Origin: Chrysogorgia sp. JL179-B06
Lineage: Eukaryota > Cnidaria > Anthozoa > Scleralcyonacea > Chrysogorgiidae
Direction: 5' to 3'
Assembly (NCBI GenBank): GCA_035772405.1
Contig: JAYKKM010000193.1
Location: 1,883,501-1,947,500, forward strand
DNA: 64,000 nucleotides
Shown piece after piece: positions 12,741-25,355 of this stretch (position 1 is its first letter; each line of letters starts with the position of its first letter). The position numbers and the translations under genes are program-made. The notes under the pieces are model-generated. The model had not been told where the DNA came from. It was given only the letters and a program-made list of their open reading frames with translations, and made no database searches.

Positions 12741-13425
12741 ATAAAATAAATAGGGCTTATATATATGCCAAAAGGGTGCGGGAGACTAATAATTGAGCAA
12801 ACTAATAATTGATGAGATGCGAAAAGTTAAATCATTTACTATTTTTACAGTTGATCAGCAAACAGACTGAGGGGGAGGGAGAAATGACAGGTCCAATATT
12901 CAAGGGATTAGGCGATAATATTAGCGGTAAGAAATAAAAACTTGAAAAGGAATGAAAGTGCATAAGCTAATAATATATAAAAAGTTCCAAGCAAACTAAA
13001 ATAAGAGAAGCGTCTCATTTTCAAACTTGGCACCGCACATCCTCTTGGTCTTAACGAACGTTTTTCTTACAAGCAAACTGATCAAATACCTTCTGAACAT
13101 CTTCAGGTTTTGTATCTTTTGGCAAAGTAGACGACCCGGGATCTATTTCTTTTGACATTTTGCCAATTTACAAATCACAAGACTGGAGAGATGACCACCA
13201 GTTGATGTGAACGTAGGTAGTAGGTATAGCATATTTATTATTTTTTCAATGTGTTGAGGACTGGCGCTAGCTCTAAACAAACAGGCAATGGTGACAATCT
13301 CGCCGCGGCAAAGATAAATTTCTCACCAAAGGTAAAAAGTTCCGAGTAAACCTACGCCTTTCTGGGTGATTCAAAACATGGCTAATTAAATTCTTCTGTA
13401 GTACATTGATCGTAATATAATACAC
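12741..13425. other. No gene recognised
   Basis: AT-rich, no supported feature; open frames are short and unrecognised. Confidence 0.4.
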
Positions 13426-13427
13426 AA

Positions 13428-13492
13428 ATCTGTTTTCAGAATTGAAATCGGTCAAATATTGACCAAGATAATTGACCACAATCTACGGCGAA
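13428..13492. repeat. Single unit related to the 51.4-kb satellite
   Basis: CTGTTTTCAGAATTGAAATC and GGTCAAATATTGACCAAGAT match the core of the tandem repeat at 51,429-52,095 and of its inverted copies at 57,595-57,870. Confidence 0.7.
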
Positions 13493-13564
13493 ACGGCCTT
13501 TTGCGATCCTCAAATACAGGGCGTGCGTCGAAGGGGTATTGGAGACTATAATTGTGCCTATTGC

Positions 13565-13690
13565 CACAAACCTTACCATAATCCTAACCCTGATACTAAC
13601 CCGTGCAATAATGCTTTATTTTAGAAATAACAGCTGATTTTAATTTCGAATTTTACTACCGCGATAATCACCCGTAAAGTCCTTTATTAT
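13565..13690. repeat. Dispersed repeat with TAACCC-like stretch, copy 1
   Basis: Contains a CCTAACCCTGATACTAACCC stretch and then AACAGCTGATTTTAATTTCG. The same order recurs at about 16,810-16,965 and inverted at about 49,520-49,700. Confidence 0.65.
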
Positions 13691-13699
13691 TTATTTAAA

Positions 13700-15238
13700 A
13701 TAATTCGTGATCGCTGATTGGCTAACAGCCATGACGGTGAAATCGGCATATCAACTCATTGTCCTACCAAATATGAAGTTGTGACATCAATGGTGCAATA
13801 TGACAAAAGATTATTCCACGATTGACGTTCACCTGGTGCAATCACTGATTCTAGATCAGTGGGTGCAATATGAAAAACTAATATTGCACGCTATCACGTT
13901 TTTCCAACGATGCAGGACGAAAGTTGATTGCCTCAGTAAAACACAAATGGCTTCCTCAAAGGAACGGTTTTTAAATAAATTATTTTAAATAAATAATAAA
14001 ACAATTATTGAATTCGGTTAATTGATAAATTTAGTATAATGTTTAGAAATGTTAATAATTTTATGGTATCTGCTCTTGTACTCGAGAAATAGCGTTTTCA
14101 TTCTCGTATTTTATGCTTCTGGATGCCGCCATTTTGTGTTTTATTATGTTTATCTGACTTGGAATATTCCCGGTTCCGAGGGCCTACGATTTAAGGTCGT
14201 TATCCGAGAAGACCCGCAAGTCTTACCATTGCATGGTATTATTGCAAAGGCAGCACTTGAACCTGTATCTCTCAGTGAGCTCATAGACATGTGTGTTAAC
14301 CACTAGTCTATACTCGACCACAACAGCTGGTCATTCTCGAATTGCTCGATGGCTCAAAGTTGATGTAAACCGGTGCTTTTCTTTTCAATTTTGACGCTAT
14401 CGAGTGCTTGTCTTTTGTTCCTTGCACTCAATGACGTCAAAATTGAAAAAAACCCGTGCTGGACATCAGGGTTTTTTTTAACGTGCAGTTCTAAATCAAT
14501 TTGTGCAACTCTAAAATAAATTATGTGCAGTTGAAAACTAAAGTAATCGAAGGTAATGGAATAAATATAGCTTCAATAACAAAAGCAGAAGCAGAATATT
14601 TATTTTCTCATAACAAACTTAATAATATATTTGTTGTTGACAACTTTCTTTACTTAACAATAACTAAAAAAAAAATTTCTTCGCTGTTTAATTTTTTCAA
14701 TCTAGGCTGTTTAAGCAAGCTATAAAATGACATATTTATATTGTATCATTGATCATTCTGAAACCATTGCGGCATACAGTACCTTTAACGTTATAAAGTA
14801 AACAATCACCTTATTCACGAAGATAAACATTAGGAGATTTCCTGGCCTTTTCAGGCCGAATTTCGCGCAAGCGTGTTATGTCTTATGAATATCTGCGATT
14901 TCTGTCTATGTAACAGCTTTCTATTTATACTTTAGCTTTTACTTCGTAGCCCCAATTGAATTGAACCTTATTCTAATAACCGAATATAATAAATAATTGA
15001 ATTAATACTGTATCATTCTAACAACCATCGTTAAGAGCTTTCTACTTTTTTATAACCATGCAAATATTGTCCAATTATTATAATAGAAATTGACCCTTTC
15101 TAGTTCTCGTCAGATCGCATTTGAGGACATTCCCATGGAGGATTAAATCGCCTGGCATTACTAGACAAACTGAAATACTAAAGTCAGCATCGTTCATATT
15201 TGGTATACGGACGAGAATGAGTTCATAATGAAAGTTTA
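13700..15238. other. No gene recognised; one small foldback
   Basis: A small inverted repeat lies at about 14,378-14,447 (CAATTTTGACG...CGTCAAAATTG). Otherwise AT-rich without supported coding sequence. Confidence 0.4.
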
Positions 15239-15913
15239 TTAAGGTAGCAAGATCCCTCTGAATACATTTTTAATACCATACAATATAACAATTAACCCTT
15301 ACAACCATTTGATAGAACATATGACAAATAATATTCCCACACAAAAAGTGTGCATAAATTATGCTAATTAGCTGACGAAATGGCCGCCGATTGGTCAAAA
15401 TCGGGATATACTTCAAAACAAATTTGCCATTTTCCAAAACACTATTTCGCCTCATTTTCCCATATATTTCAATAAAATTTTCACCACAGCCTCCTAACAG
15501 GAATATCTAGGGAATGGTGGTAGGAATTTTGAATCTGATTCATACTTGTTGAATTATCTGACATAATTAATATAATTTAGGTGGTGGAAATTGAAAAAAA
15601 AAAGAAAAAAGCATGTCAGAAAATAGCTGAACGTTTATATTGAAAATGCTACCACCAGAATATGCCTTAGTATATAAGCTACAAACTCAGAAAACTTTCA
15701 GGACCTTATCTCTAAAACTGCCTGAGAAATCTTGTTTGAAGTATATCCCGATTTTGACCAATCGGCGGCCATTTCGTCAGCTAATTAGCATAATTTATGC
15801 AAACTTTTTGTGTGGAAATATTATTTGTCATATGTTCTATCAAATGGTTGTAAGGGTTAATTGTTATATTGTATGGTATTAAAAATGTATTCAGAGGGAT
15901 CTTGCCACCTTAA
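15239..15913. mobile_element. Foldback element, about 185-bp inverted repeats
   Basis: 15,239-15,425 and 15,729-15,913 are near-perfect inverted repeats ending in AAGGT(A/G)GCAAGATCCCTCTG. The interior is AT-rich and non-coding. It looks like a non-autonomous foldback/MITE; a clear target duplication was not identified. Confidence 0.85.
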
Positions 15914-16167
15914 TAAGAAAACATTTGTGCCATTTGCGTGAGTTAAACAATAATTTGCACAAATGATTTCATGTTACGAAAGACTATAATACTAGGGTTA
16001 GTGTTATAGTATTAGGGTCTCTCATAACATGAAAATATTTGTGCATATTATTATAAATTGGGCATGAACTTATTGACACAAAATCTTAATGGCAGCATCC
16101 AGGAGCATAAAATACGAGAATAAAAACGTTATTTCTCAAGTTTGTACTTGCAGATACCATAAAACTA

Positions 16168-16602
16168 TTAAAGTGCCCCTAACCTCAAAATGATATTAAA
16201 ATGATAAAGTAACTTCTTTCGAAGATTTTCACTTCTTCGCTTTCTTTGTGAGATATATCAGTTTGTTTGATATGCAAATATCTGGAATTTCGTCACACAT
16301 CCATAATGAGTTATCAGAGAATGTTATATATATTTGCGTTCATCAAATAAAAACACTAAAGTGTGAATAACACGTGTGTGCGTTTCTCCCACAACACCAA
16401 AATCTTGATTTTAAAGGATTTCGTTCGAGAATGAAAGAGATATACACATTTCTCCAATAAGTCATTATGCATGTGTGACGAAATTCCAGACATTTGCATA
16501 TCAAACAAGTAAAAATCTTCAAAAGAATTAGTTACTTTATCATTTTAAAAGTTCTTCCAAACAAGACAATAAAACATTTTGAGGTTATGGGTACTTTAAC
16601 AT
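16168..16602. mobile_element. Foldback MITE, about 140-bp inverted repeats
   Basis: Arms at about 16,168-16,312 and 16,460-16,602 are inverted copies, sharing TTTGATATGCAAAT(A/G)TCTGG and CGTCACACAT. Termini are TTAAAGTRCCC(C/A)TAACCTCA. The centre is non-coding. Confidence 0.75.
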
Positions 16603-16607
16603 TTCGG

Positions 16608-16975
16608 CGCTTTCTCGATATATGAACAAACCGAAATTCAAACAATCGCTAACCTCTAATCCTAACCCTTACCCTAAAACTGACTTGGGTTGATGTTATA
16701 ATTTTAAATTTCGGTTGCTCATATATCGAGAAAGGGCCAACATTTTCGAAACATTATGCTTATATACATCAGTGTGCCACATTAATGGCTGACGTTTCAT
16801 AGAAGTATCCCGAATTTAAAACATAGTCCTAACTCCTAACCCTGAAACTAACACTGACCCTAACTCTTACGATAATGTTTTCCTTTAGAAATAATAGCTG
16901 ATTTTAATTTCGAATTTTACTACCGATATAGTCTATGTGACGTCATTTCGGGATTTATATGAAACTTCACCCACA
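16608..16975. repeat. Small inverted repeat and TAACCC-like dispersed repeat, copy 2
   Basis: 16,608-16,745 is a short foldback with TTTCTCGATATATGA arms. 16,810-16,965 repeats the family seen at 13,565 and 49,520, including TTTTACTACCGATATAGTCT and GACGTCATTTCGGGA. Confidence 0.65.
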
Positions 16976-17657
16976 TTAACACATCCAAGCATTACTAATA
17001 TATACTGTACTGCCGATTACAGCTTGGCTGATTTGATTATAGGCTCTAAAGAACATATTAAGGTATATCATACCACAAACTGGCACCTGATACGTGCATG
17101 TACTGTAATATAGATTTTTCAACTTTTCCAATTTTCGGGTTAAAGCAAGTTTTCCACTAGGTGAATTTGTTTGCATAAACCCGACTTTTTATATTGTCTT
17201 ATATGAATGTTCAAGTTGAACTAATTACTAATCTACTCAATTTTCACAATAGAAATGTCAGTCCATCCAAACAAATTCACCTAGTGGAAAACTGGCTTAA
17301 TACATTAATGAAAAGCTGAATGGACCATTTTAACATTTAACAATCATGTGCACATTTTCCCTATTTTTCATCATATTATTGTACAATATATTATTTATTC
17401 TGTTTATCTTTCAACATTAGTGACTTTGCTATACATCATCTATAATAACAATTATTGACTGTATCCTCACTATATTGAGCTCTTACATATATATTCCCAT
17501 TTGGGGTGGCAAATGTTTATCAACAAAAATACAAAATTAGTTTTACTTATTATTCAATCCACTGATTGTTGGAACTTTGAAGTTGCATACACTGTACATG
17601 ATTGTGAAAATGGGCTATTTTGAAAATCTATACAGGTATATCCATTTATTACAAAGA
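16976..17657. other. No gene recognised
   Basis: A short inverted pair, ACAAATTCACCTAGTGGAAA at 17,270-17,291 and its complement near 17,152-17,172, hints at one more small foldback. Nothing coding is supported. Confidence 0.4.
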
Positions 17658-18180
<523 letters not shown>

Positions 18181-18439
18181 ACAGCGATCGTTAGTCAATC
18201 TAGACACCCTTCGCACGTTTTCTACTAAATTGGTGTCAAACACACGCGAGACTAGCGAAACAATACCAAGTTTATACTAAATTTAACACCATTTCAGCCA
18301 CATTTAAAAAATAGAAAGTGTCGTTTCAAAATTCTCACAAATTACATTTAGGAAAAAATAGAAAGTGTCATTTCAACATTTTCGCGTGTTAAAAAAATAA
18401 AATGTGGTACGAGCCCACTCTCACATATTAAAAAATAGA

Positions 18440-18665
18440 GAGCGTCATTTCAACATTTTCACAAATTTGTCAAATCACATTTAAAAAATAGAAAGCGCCG
18501 TTTCAACATTTTCACAAATTTGTCAAATCACATTTAAAAAATAATCGTTTCAACATTTTCACAAATTTGTCAAATCACATTTAAAAAATAGTCGTTTCAA
18601 CATTTTCATAAATTTGTCAAATCACATTTAAAAAATAGTCGTTTAAACATTTTTACAAATTTATG
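18440..18665. repeat. Subterminal tandem repeats of the left terminal repeat
   Basis: A unit of 45-60 bp with ACAAATTTGTCAAATCACAT and TTAAAAAATAGTCGTTTCAA is repeated about five times; the mirror array lies at 37,795-38,010. Possibly a binding site for replication or transposition factors, but that is inference. Confidence 0.8.
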
Positions 18666-21600
18666 TATCGTAAAAGTGTCTCACGCGTGATAAAATTGCC
18701 ACCTGTTATGCAAATTAGATTATTGCCACCTGTTAATAATAGATTAGTCCGTTTGTTCACTATTTTCAGCGTTTGTCGCCTCTTTTCTAAAATGGTGATC
18801 GTACACATATTTCGACGTTGTGATTCCTCCCGACAACAAGCCTAAGAAAGGCACGTACGGTGTCACAATCGCGACAATGCTCTCAACGTCTTTCTTTAGT
18901 AACGGGTCTTTTTGCAACTCGTCGTTTAGTTCGTCAGGGTTCTCTATAGCGAATTTGTCGATTAGCGAGTCAGTGAGAAAGCAACCTTATGGGGGTTACG
19001 TCGCAGTGTTTAAGATGTGTCAGTGGATGTGTTGTTATCTCTCACTACAATGTTTTTGTGACCATATGCGTAGGAGTCAATACCATTTTCTAAAAGGTAT
19101 CGTTTGTCATCAAAACAGGATAGCGACACTTTATTAATTTCGTAGCTACCTAGCTGATGTTTGAACACTTCTAATGGTCTTCATTGTGTGTCGCAACTGT
19201 TTCTGCTCGAGTAACACACTTTTGTAATCTTCGTGTTGATTACCTTTTTAATTATATTTTTTCTAATACCTTTAGCGGTTTTCCCGCCACCTCCACCCTC
19301 TTTCAAATAGCTGTACATTTTACTGCGCAACCCAACGAACTCAATAATTGGTGTTCCAGCGCACTCGTCCTTCATCTTCCCAATAACTTTCTTATTCTCT
19401 CTAAAAAAGAATGGGCTGTCTGCAGGGTAATCGCTATTGTCAAACTTTTCGCGCTCCTCCATGAAGTCGGAATAAACGTCGTCAGTTTTGATTGAGTACA
19501 ACAGACTGTCAGTGTCAGTGAAGTGCAATCTACAGGTGTCGCTAGAGTACTTTTTCATAATATAATTGTAGTGAAAATTGTACATCAGCGTTTTACTCAA
19601 GTCTAGTATGCACATACCCACATATGCAGGTCTATTTAGTGTCAACGTTTCTTTAACCTTATGGACAGCGACTAAGTTCTCGCTAAATATTTTGCAAGAC
19701 ACAAACGTCGGCTTCGAGACAAGCTTTTCTAATTTCTTCGCAGTGGTCACTAATCTTACATCCACACGCTTCCTCAAGTTTTCCATCGTTTTTCCGAACA
19801 CACTGTTGTTCATCAACTTGAAGAAGTCCTTCTCAAAAGCGTTCTTAGCCGCAGTTCTTTTGACTGTGTTAAAGTCAATGTACTTGCCTAGCCACTTGGA
19901 CTGGTCGAACTGTAGGACCCTGTGAATCTTATTGATTTTTAATCCAAGATCCATGTACAACTGCAGATTTCCGTAGTGACACACGTACTTTTTTTTGTCC
20001 ATCAAATTAGTCACCAGCTTCTTCACACCACCAACACCCACGTTAAACTTATTTTTGATTTTCGTGCAGTACTCCGACAACATGTCAACGGTTATCTCCA
20101 TCTTCTCGGGAGCCAACGGGTAATCGTTGTGTAGGTCATGCAAATAGGCTGGGTACTCCAAGTCGACCTCGAGCAGTAAACCTTTTTTACTATTGTTGTG
20201 ATAGTCGTGCAGATTAACTTTTTCTATTTCTTTCTCAGTCAACCACTTGAAGCCGCCCGTGGGTAGACTTCGACTCATTGCCCATCCATACAAGTTGTTG
20301 GCGTCAAGGTACATCAAATACTTCGACTCTTGCTCTTTGTCATACCCTTCCATGTACTTATTATTCGCCACGCCATGTCTGTTGCATATATAGCTCACAC
20401 CACCACGCATACCTAGTTCTACGAACTGGAACATGTCGAATGTCGGACAATAACTCAAGCTCCACTCCAGTCATCTTCAGCATAGCATCCCAAGCCAACC
20501 CAGGCGATGTGAAATAGTGGCAAGGGTCTAGTTTATACTCACGGTGACATGTCTTTCTAAAGTTCTCAAAAAACGTCGGCAAGCAAGAGCACATCACTTT
20601 TCAAATACAGGTCGTGGTACCCACCCATATTTTCAACGTCGAAGTAGTCCCACACATCGATGGCGCGCTCATGCATTTCCTCCGTGATGTGCTCATCGTT
20701 CAGAACGCTGTAGAAGTCCTTTTTAGAGGGTAGCTCGCATTCGTTGAATTTATCAAAGGAGTCCATATAATCGTAGGGATAGACTCCCTTTCTTGTCATG
20801 AGTGCCAAACCCTCGTCGTGAAACACTTCTGATGTGTATTTGAAAGCGTCCCTTGGTAGGTTCCTCACCAAGTTGTCTAGACCGCTACTCATGAACTGAA
20901 AGCTGTCCAAGAACACCAAGTTTTTTCCAAGCATGAACGCCATGTACTTCTCCATGTTGTTTGGTATCACATTTATGTCTTGACCAAAACTTACCAATCT
21001 CCTGCATAATGAAATGGCTATCGTAGCCGCGTAAGTTATGAAAGATCACAGGGATTTTATCAGTCAACTTAAAGTTCACGTTACACTGACGATGTGCGGA
21101 CCCTCTGTACTTACCTGACACGTGACAGTGGTCTCTCACTCTAACGTCAGCGCCAGTGTACTCAACACCGCAAATGTGACAACTTTTAGCCTCGTCGAAG
21201 TTCTTCTTATCGTCATCAGTCAACACCATTTCTTTGTTAAAGTGACTCTCAGATGTCTTTTTACAATACTCAACAATTTCTAACATCTCCCCAATGAACT
21301 TGTTGACTGCGTTTTCACCGCGATACACTTTTACTGGCTTACTATACTCATTGTCGTAGCAACAAACTAATTTTGTACCCATAGCCACAGTCAACGTGTC
21401 TCTGATAAGCGTTTGTGTAGCTACACTCGCTTGACAGCTTTGCTGTGTGCACCTTCTGTGTGATAGCCTCGAAGTCTGCATACACCACAAATGGTACATT
21501 TAATTGTCTACTAAAATTCTCGTATTTCACTTTCGTACCTTTTTGTGGCATTTTAATAGCTTGCTTCCCATTGATGACCAAACATACTTCCACATGGCGT

Positions 21601-22302
21601 TCAAGCACGTCCTCTCGGGTTAAAACACTGCAAACAATACCTGCAAAAGTGCTTTCTCGCCTTGTACTTTGTCTGACGGTACATGAATTTTGTTAAAATC
21701 GCGAATGTATACGTAATGCTTGTTGCCCACGTCGTTAGTTATCAACAATAGGTCCATATGGTCAGGATACGTCTCCTTAGAAACGTACACAGGGAATGGT
21801 TGCTTATCTTCATACCCAAAAACATTAATGCTAATATCGTTTGCCTTTTCGATCTTGTTGTAGTCTTTGAGTGTGACTGGGAAGTCAACTCCGTCATAAT
21901 TCAGCTCACCGACATGCTAGCGTACTTCGACGTTCTATCGGAGTGTTTTCCAACAGGAAACTTATGCGCAAGGTGACACCATCTAAAGCACTCGTTGTCA
22001 TCCCCGTTATTTACGTTTACCAAGCCCTTCATACTGTTGCACAGCTCCTTTGGCAACGCAATGTAGCTACTCCCATGCAAAGGTCTGTAAATAGCGACAT
22101 TAACGTAGTGTGCATCTATTTTGTCGATAGTCCATCCAGACCCCTCAGATAACCACCCAGCTATCCGCGTCAAAATCTGCTCCGATCCACGATTGGCGAC
22201 ACCCTCAATGTCGTGCTCGTTAATGACGACGAACGTTTCGCTGTTAAAGTAGGCAGTTTTGTATGTGGTCTTATTGAGTTCTAAAACTTTCTCAAAAGTG
22301 AC

Positions 22303-22757
22303 TTAACTCTTTCCCTACGGGCGCAGTTAAAATGGGTCACTGAAGACCCGCAAAGTCGTCAATCGAAAAACACGGCACACGGTAACGCAAGATTAAAAAT
22401 TGAAATTCGACAAGCGCCAGGAACATGAAATCCACGCACACGCCAAGTTTGATTTGATTTCATAAACAACTCTGCGATTGGTGGCATTTTGAGTTTTCAA
22501 GATGCTACGCGGGCGTGCAAGATGGCCTTTTCTGGAAAAATGTAAATTTTTCAACCTGATTTATGATAATTAACGCTAATTTATATTAACATAATGTGTT
22601 TTGTTCGGGAAATTTAAAAGAACAAGTAAAAGCCGGTTTATTGGGCTTCCAGAAAATGTATAGCTTTCGCAACAGTTATGGTTATTTCAAGAGATATCAA
22701 TTAGAACAACGTGGTCGTTCAATTTTTGATGTTTTTCAGCCGTAAGGAAAGAGTTAA
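22303..22757. mobile_element. TTAA-flanked MITE, copy 1
   Basis: 455 bp including TTAA at each end. Termini are CTCTTTCCCTACGG and CCGTAAGGAAAGAG, imperfect inverted repeats. About 99% identical to copy 2, in the same orientation. TTAA target choice is the hallmark of the piggyBac superfamily, though the terminal sequence is not the typical one. Confidence 0.88.
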
Positions 22758-23233
22758 TAAGCAATAATAGGTAAATTGAAAATAATCGAAGAAAAAGCGT
22801 GAAAGGAAAAGCAGTTTATTATCTGTTGAATTGAAAATAATCAAAGTAAATACAGTTTAACAAAGCAAAAAAATGTTCAGTGACAAAAAATGAACCCCCT
22901 TCTCTGCTCCCCCCTACCCCCCTCAATGAGAGGAATTATGTAAGGGTTACCCGAAGCAGAGTCTCTGCAGAGATCCACCCGCACCGGTCCACCCGCACGG
23001 GAGCTCATACTTTTAAATATATACGCAAGCTATCTATACACTACAAAGACAATACGTTCTATGCATGTGGGTCAAAAAGGTCAAAATTCACCGCGTTTAG
23101 AAATGTAGGAAATAATTCACCAAATTTGTTAAAAATTTGATATGTGTGTTGTTTAGCCGACTTATAACGATGATGAAAAATTCAGGCGAAAATATAAAAT
23201 TGATCGATGCGAAAAAATATCGACCATTGTATA
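22758..23233. other. 476-bp spacer between the two MITEs
   Basis: AT-rich with a short GC-rich core (CCACCCGCACCGGTCCACCC). It has no readable match to the polymerase, whose reading resumes on either side of the whole composite. It is therefore probably foreign DNA carried between the MITEs. Confidence 0.6.
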
Positions 23234-23688
23234 TTAACTCTTTCCCTACGGGCGCAGTTAAAATGGGTCACTGAAGACCCGCAAAGTCGTCAATCGAAAA
23301 ACACGGCACACGGTAACGCAAGATTAAAAATTGAAATTCGACAAGCGCCAGGAACATGAAATCCACGCACACGCCAAGTTTGATTTGATTTCATAAACAA
23401 CTCTGCGATTGGTGGCATTTTGAGTTTTCAAGATGCTACGCGGGCGTGCAAGATGGCCTTTTCTGGAAAAAATGTAAATTTTTCAACCTGATTTATGATA
23501 ATTAATGCTAATTTATATTAACATAATGTGTTTTGTTCGGGAAATTTAAAAGAACAAGTAAAAGCCGGTTTATTGGGCTTCCAGAAAATGTATAGCTTTC
23601 GCAACAGTTATGGTTATTTCAAGAGATATCAATAGAACAACGTGGTCGTTCAATTTTTGATGTTTTTCAGCCGTAAGGAAAGAGTTAA
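23234..23688. mobile_element. TTAA-flanked MITE, copy 2
   Basis: Same 455-bp element as copy 1 with about three differences. Its outer TTAA (23,685-23,688) interrupts the polymerase N-terminal coding region right after the codons for MKVVETV. Confidence 0.88.
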
Positions 23689-24105
23689 CTGTCTCTACCA
23701 CTTTCATTCCGTTGGTCTCACCTAATTCACGTCTCAAAAGGTTAGTGACAGCGCTTCTACTACCATTCACCTGATTAATGTCTCTGTCGTCAATTACTTC
23801 GACTCCATAGGACCTTGTGAACCCTCTCAGTGCTCGATCCAACAGACGCGTTGACGGTGCGAGGTCTTCGACTACAGGTTGTGTTTCTTGGTCTCCAAAA
23901 AAGCCGTGAAACGTTGGTCGCTTCATCTGTTAGTGAATTGACAACGGCTGCACTCGTCTTATGCGCCCGTCTTTTTGTCACTGAATTTTTCACAGTCCGA
24001 CTCATTGGCTTATACTTACACTACACTTTTTTTCTTAGCCCACTCATTGTAATAATATCACCACTTTCGCACCATCCCAGCTTTGGGTACACCACCCCAA
24101 ACAGA

Positions 24106-24624
24106 TTATCGTCGAACAAGTCTTTTCACCTTCCCGTCTTTGAGGTCTGACACCTTCTTGAGTGTCTTGACTCGTCTTCTATGACACAACCTAATAATGT
24201 AGTATCCATATCTGCTAACGTTTCTACCCTTTACCAAATTGCATGAGTACAATGCGTTGACAACTTTCAAGAAGTCCTCTTTTATCAACTCAAGGTGCTC
24301 ACCCTTCACAACGTTCCGCAGTCTCCTCCCCATCCACCAAGACCGTTTGTGAACGCTTTTTAACCGTGTGAGTCTCATGTCGCTGTAACTCTGAGTGTAG
24401 CCCCATTTGGTGTCACCACACTTTGGACACGCGTACCCACCGCAGTCAGTCACATGTTTCACAACGTCACAATCCAAGCAGTAGTAAATTCTGAAGGTGT
24501 CTCCACACTTAATTTGCGTCTCATTCGCGATCTCATCAATTGTCAAACCATAACTCATCTGCCTCATAAGTTTGTCCATCACTCTTATACTACTCCAACA
24601 TTTTTTTACCGAGTTAGCACCCAC
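24106..24624 (-). CDS. Zinc-ribbon protein of the Polinton
   Basis: Intact 172-residue frame just upstream of the polymerase, same strand. It has a helical N-terminus (LTIDEIANE), then a four-cysteine zinc ribbon with CLDC (about residue 50) and CPKCG (about residue 68). A basic region (KRSWWMGRRLRNVV) and a helical segment with YGYYIIRLCHRRR follow. The fold suggests nucleic-acid binding. A ribbon followed by a helical domain recalls late transcription factors of the VLTF3 type in large DNA viruses, but I cannot show homology by eye. Its start overlaps the end of the next upstream gene by about 19 bp, suggesting a compact transcription unit. Confidence 0.7.
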   Translation of the reverse strand: MGANSVKKCWSSIRVMDKLMRQMSYGLTIDEIANETQIKCGDTFRIYYCLDCDVVKHVTDCGGYACPKCGDTKWGYTQSYSDMRLTRLKSVHKRSWWMGRRLRNVVKGEHLELIKEDFLKVVNALYSCNLVKGRNVSRYGYYIIRLCHRRRVKTLKKVSDLKDGKVKRLVRR

Positions 24625-25013
24625 ACTGCTATTCCACTACTCAAACCTAGCGCGCCAACAAACAACAATTGGTAGTCCTTCATTTCCGCACTCGGTTGGT
24701 AGTAGTCCGCAATCTTCGGGAGGTTAGTGAACACTCGTCCGCTGTACTGTATGGTCATTACGCTTCTAAGTTCTTCCAACGCGTGGTTTGTGTCATTGAT
24801 GTCAGCATTAGCATCAGAGAGCTGTTGTCGTAAACGCTGGATCTTATCTTTCTTAGCGACTTCATTTTCGTACCACACTTCTTTCGCACTGGCTAACTGC
24901 TCCAACGCATGGTTGTGCCTTTTCATCTCAGCTTCATAGCCTGAATGATTAAACTTTGAAAACATAAAGCCAGCGCCTGCAAAAGCCACTGCATTAAATA
25001 TCCCTCCAGCCAC
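24606..25013 (-). CDS. Membrane-anchored coiled-coil protein of the Polinton
   Basis: 135 residues with a Gly/Ala-rich hydrophobic N-terminus (GGIFNAVAFAGAGFMF), a central coiled coil (about residues 30-85, rich in E, K and Q) and a C-terminal transmembrane helix (LLFVGALGLSSGIAVWVL). No enzymatic motif. The readable frame begins at a GTG; an ATG a few codons upstream lies in another frame, so the true start probably involves a one-base indel. Likely a virion or membrane component by context only. Confidence 0.6.
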   Translation of the reverse strand: MAGGIFNAVAFAGAGFMFSKFNHSGYEAEMKRHNHALEQLASAKEVWYENEVAKKDKIQRLRQQLSDANADINDTNHALEELRSVMTIQYSGRVFTNLPKIADYYQPSAEMKDYQLLFVGALGLSSGIAVWVLTR

Positions 25014-25030
25014 AAACGCTCACCATTAAC

Positions 25031-25278
25031 TTACGTTGATTTGAATGGATCTGTCGGTATCCACTTTTCGATTGCACCCATTTTACTAACAGCGTTCCTG
25101 CACCAACAGCTGCAGCAAGTTTCACTGTGCCCTTCACAGTCTCTGGTGTTCCCAGTGGTTCTCCCAAAGCCTTTTTAGAAATCATACTCACTGCCACAGC
25201 ACCAGTCGTGACAAGTAGCGCGTCGTACAGTTCGTTCATGAGTTCTTTTCGATCGATCGCAGTCATATACATTGTCAT
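25031..25278 (-). CDS. Small hydrophobic Polinton protein
   Basis: About 80-94 residues. A hydrophobic helix (LLVTTGAVAVSMI, about residues 20-32) and a second Gly/Ala-rich one (VKLAAAVGAGTLLVKW) flank a short linker. The last codons are in doubt: one frame runs on to 24,994, while the alternative ends KWIPTDPFKST at about 25,031, just before the next gene. I favour the latter with a one-base indel. Part of a run of four minus-strand genes with overlapping or near-touching ends. Confidence 0.55.
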
Positions 25279-25355
25279 GTGTTTTGTTCAAGAATCAAAT
25301 GTGTCTAACGCTGGACGACAAGTTCTACGATTTTCTGACGCGCTAACCACAGTAC

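Larger units (their letters stand above)
19010..24005 (-). pseudogene. polB: Polinton protein-primed-type family B DNA polymerase, interrupted
   Basis: Replicates the element. The N-terminal part (24,005-23,689) has the family segment TRSYGVEV. After the insertion come SEGSGWTIDKIDAHYVN (about 22,145), a zinc-knuckle-like CHICG...CHVSG region (about 21,170), and the exonuclease motif VIFHNLRGYDSHFIMQEI. Next are the palm motifs: YLDANNLYGWAMS (motif A, about 20,290), KLMNNSVFGKTMENLRKR (motif B, about 19,800) and FTDTDSLLYSI (motif C, about 19,505). The C-terminus extends in another frame to a stop at 19,010. Coding parts total about 1,200 residues, normal for the family. A 1.39-kb composite insertion at 22,303-23,688 and at least six frameshifts break it. 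The start at 24,005 gives a basic N-terminus joined by frameshift. Confidence 0.95.

Noticed and set aside
18820..19137. Independent gene at the left end of the Polinton reading MIPPDNKPKKGTYGVTIATM
   Set aside because: It is the antisense of the mirrored 3' half of the 37,199-37,712 gene inside the terminal repeat.
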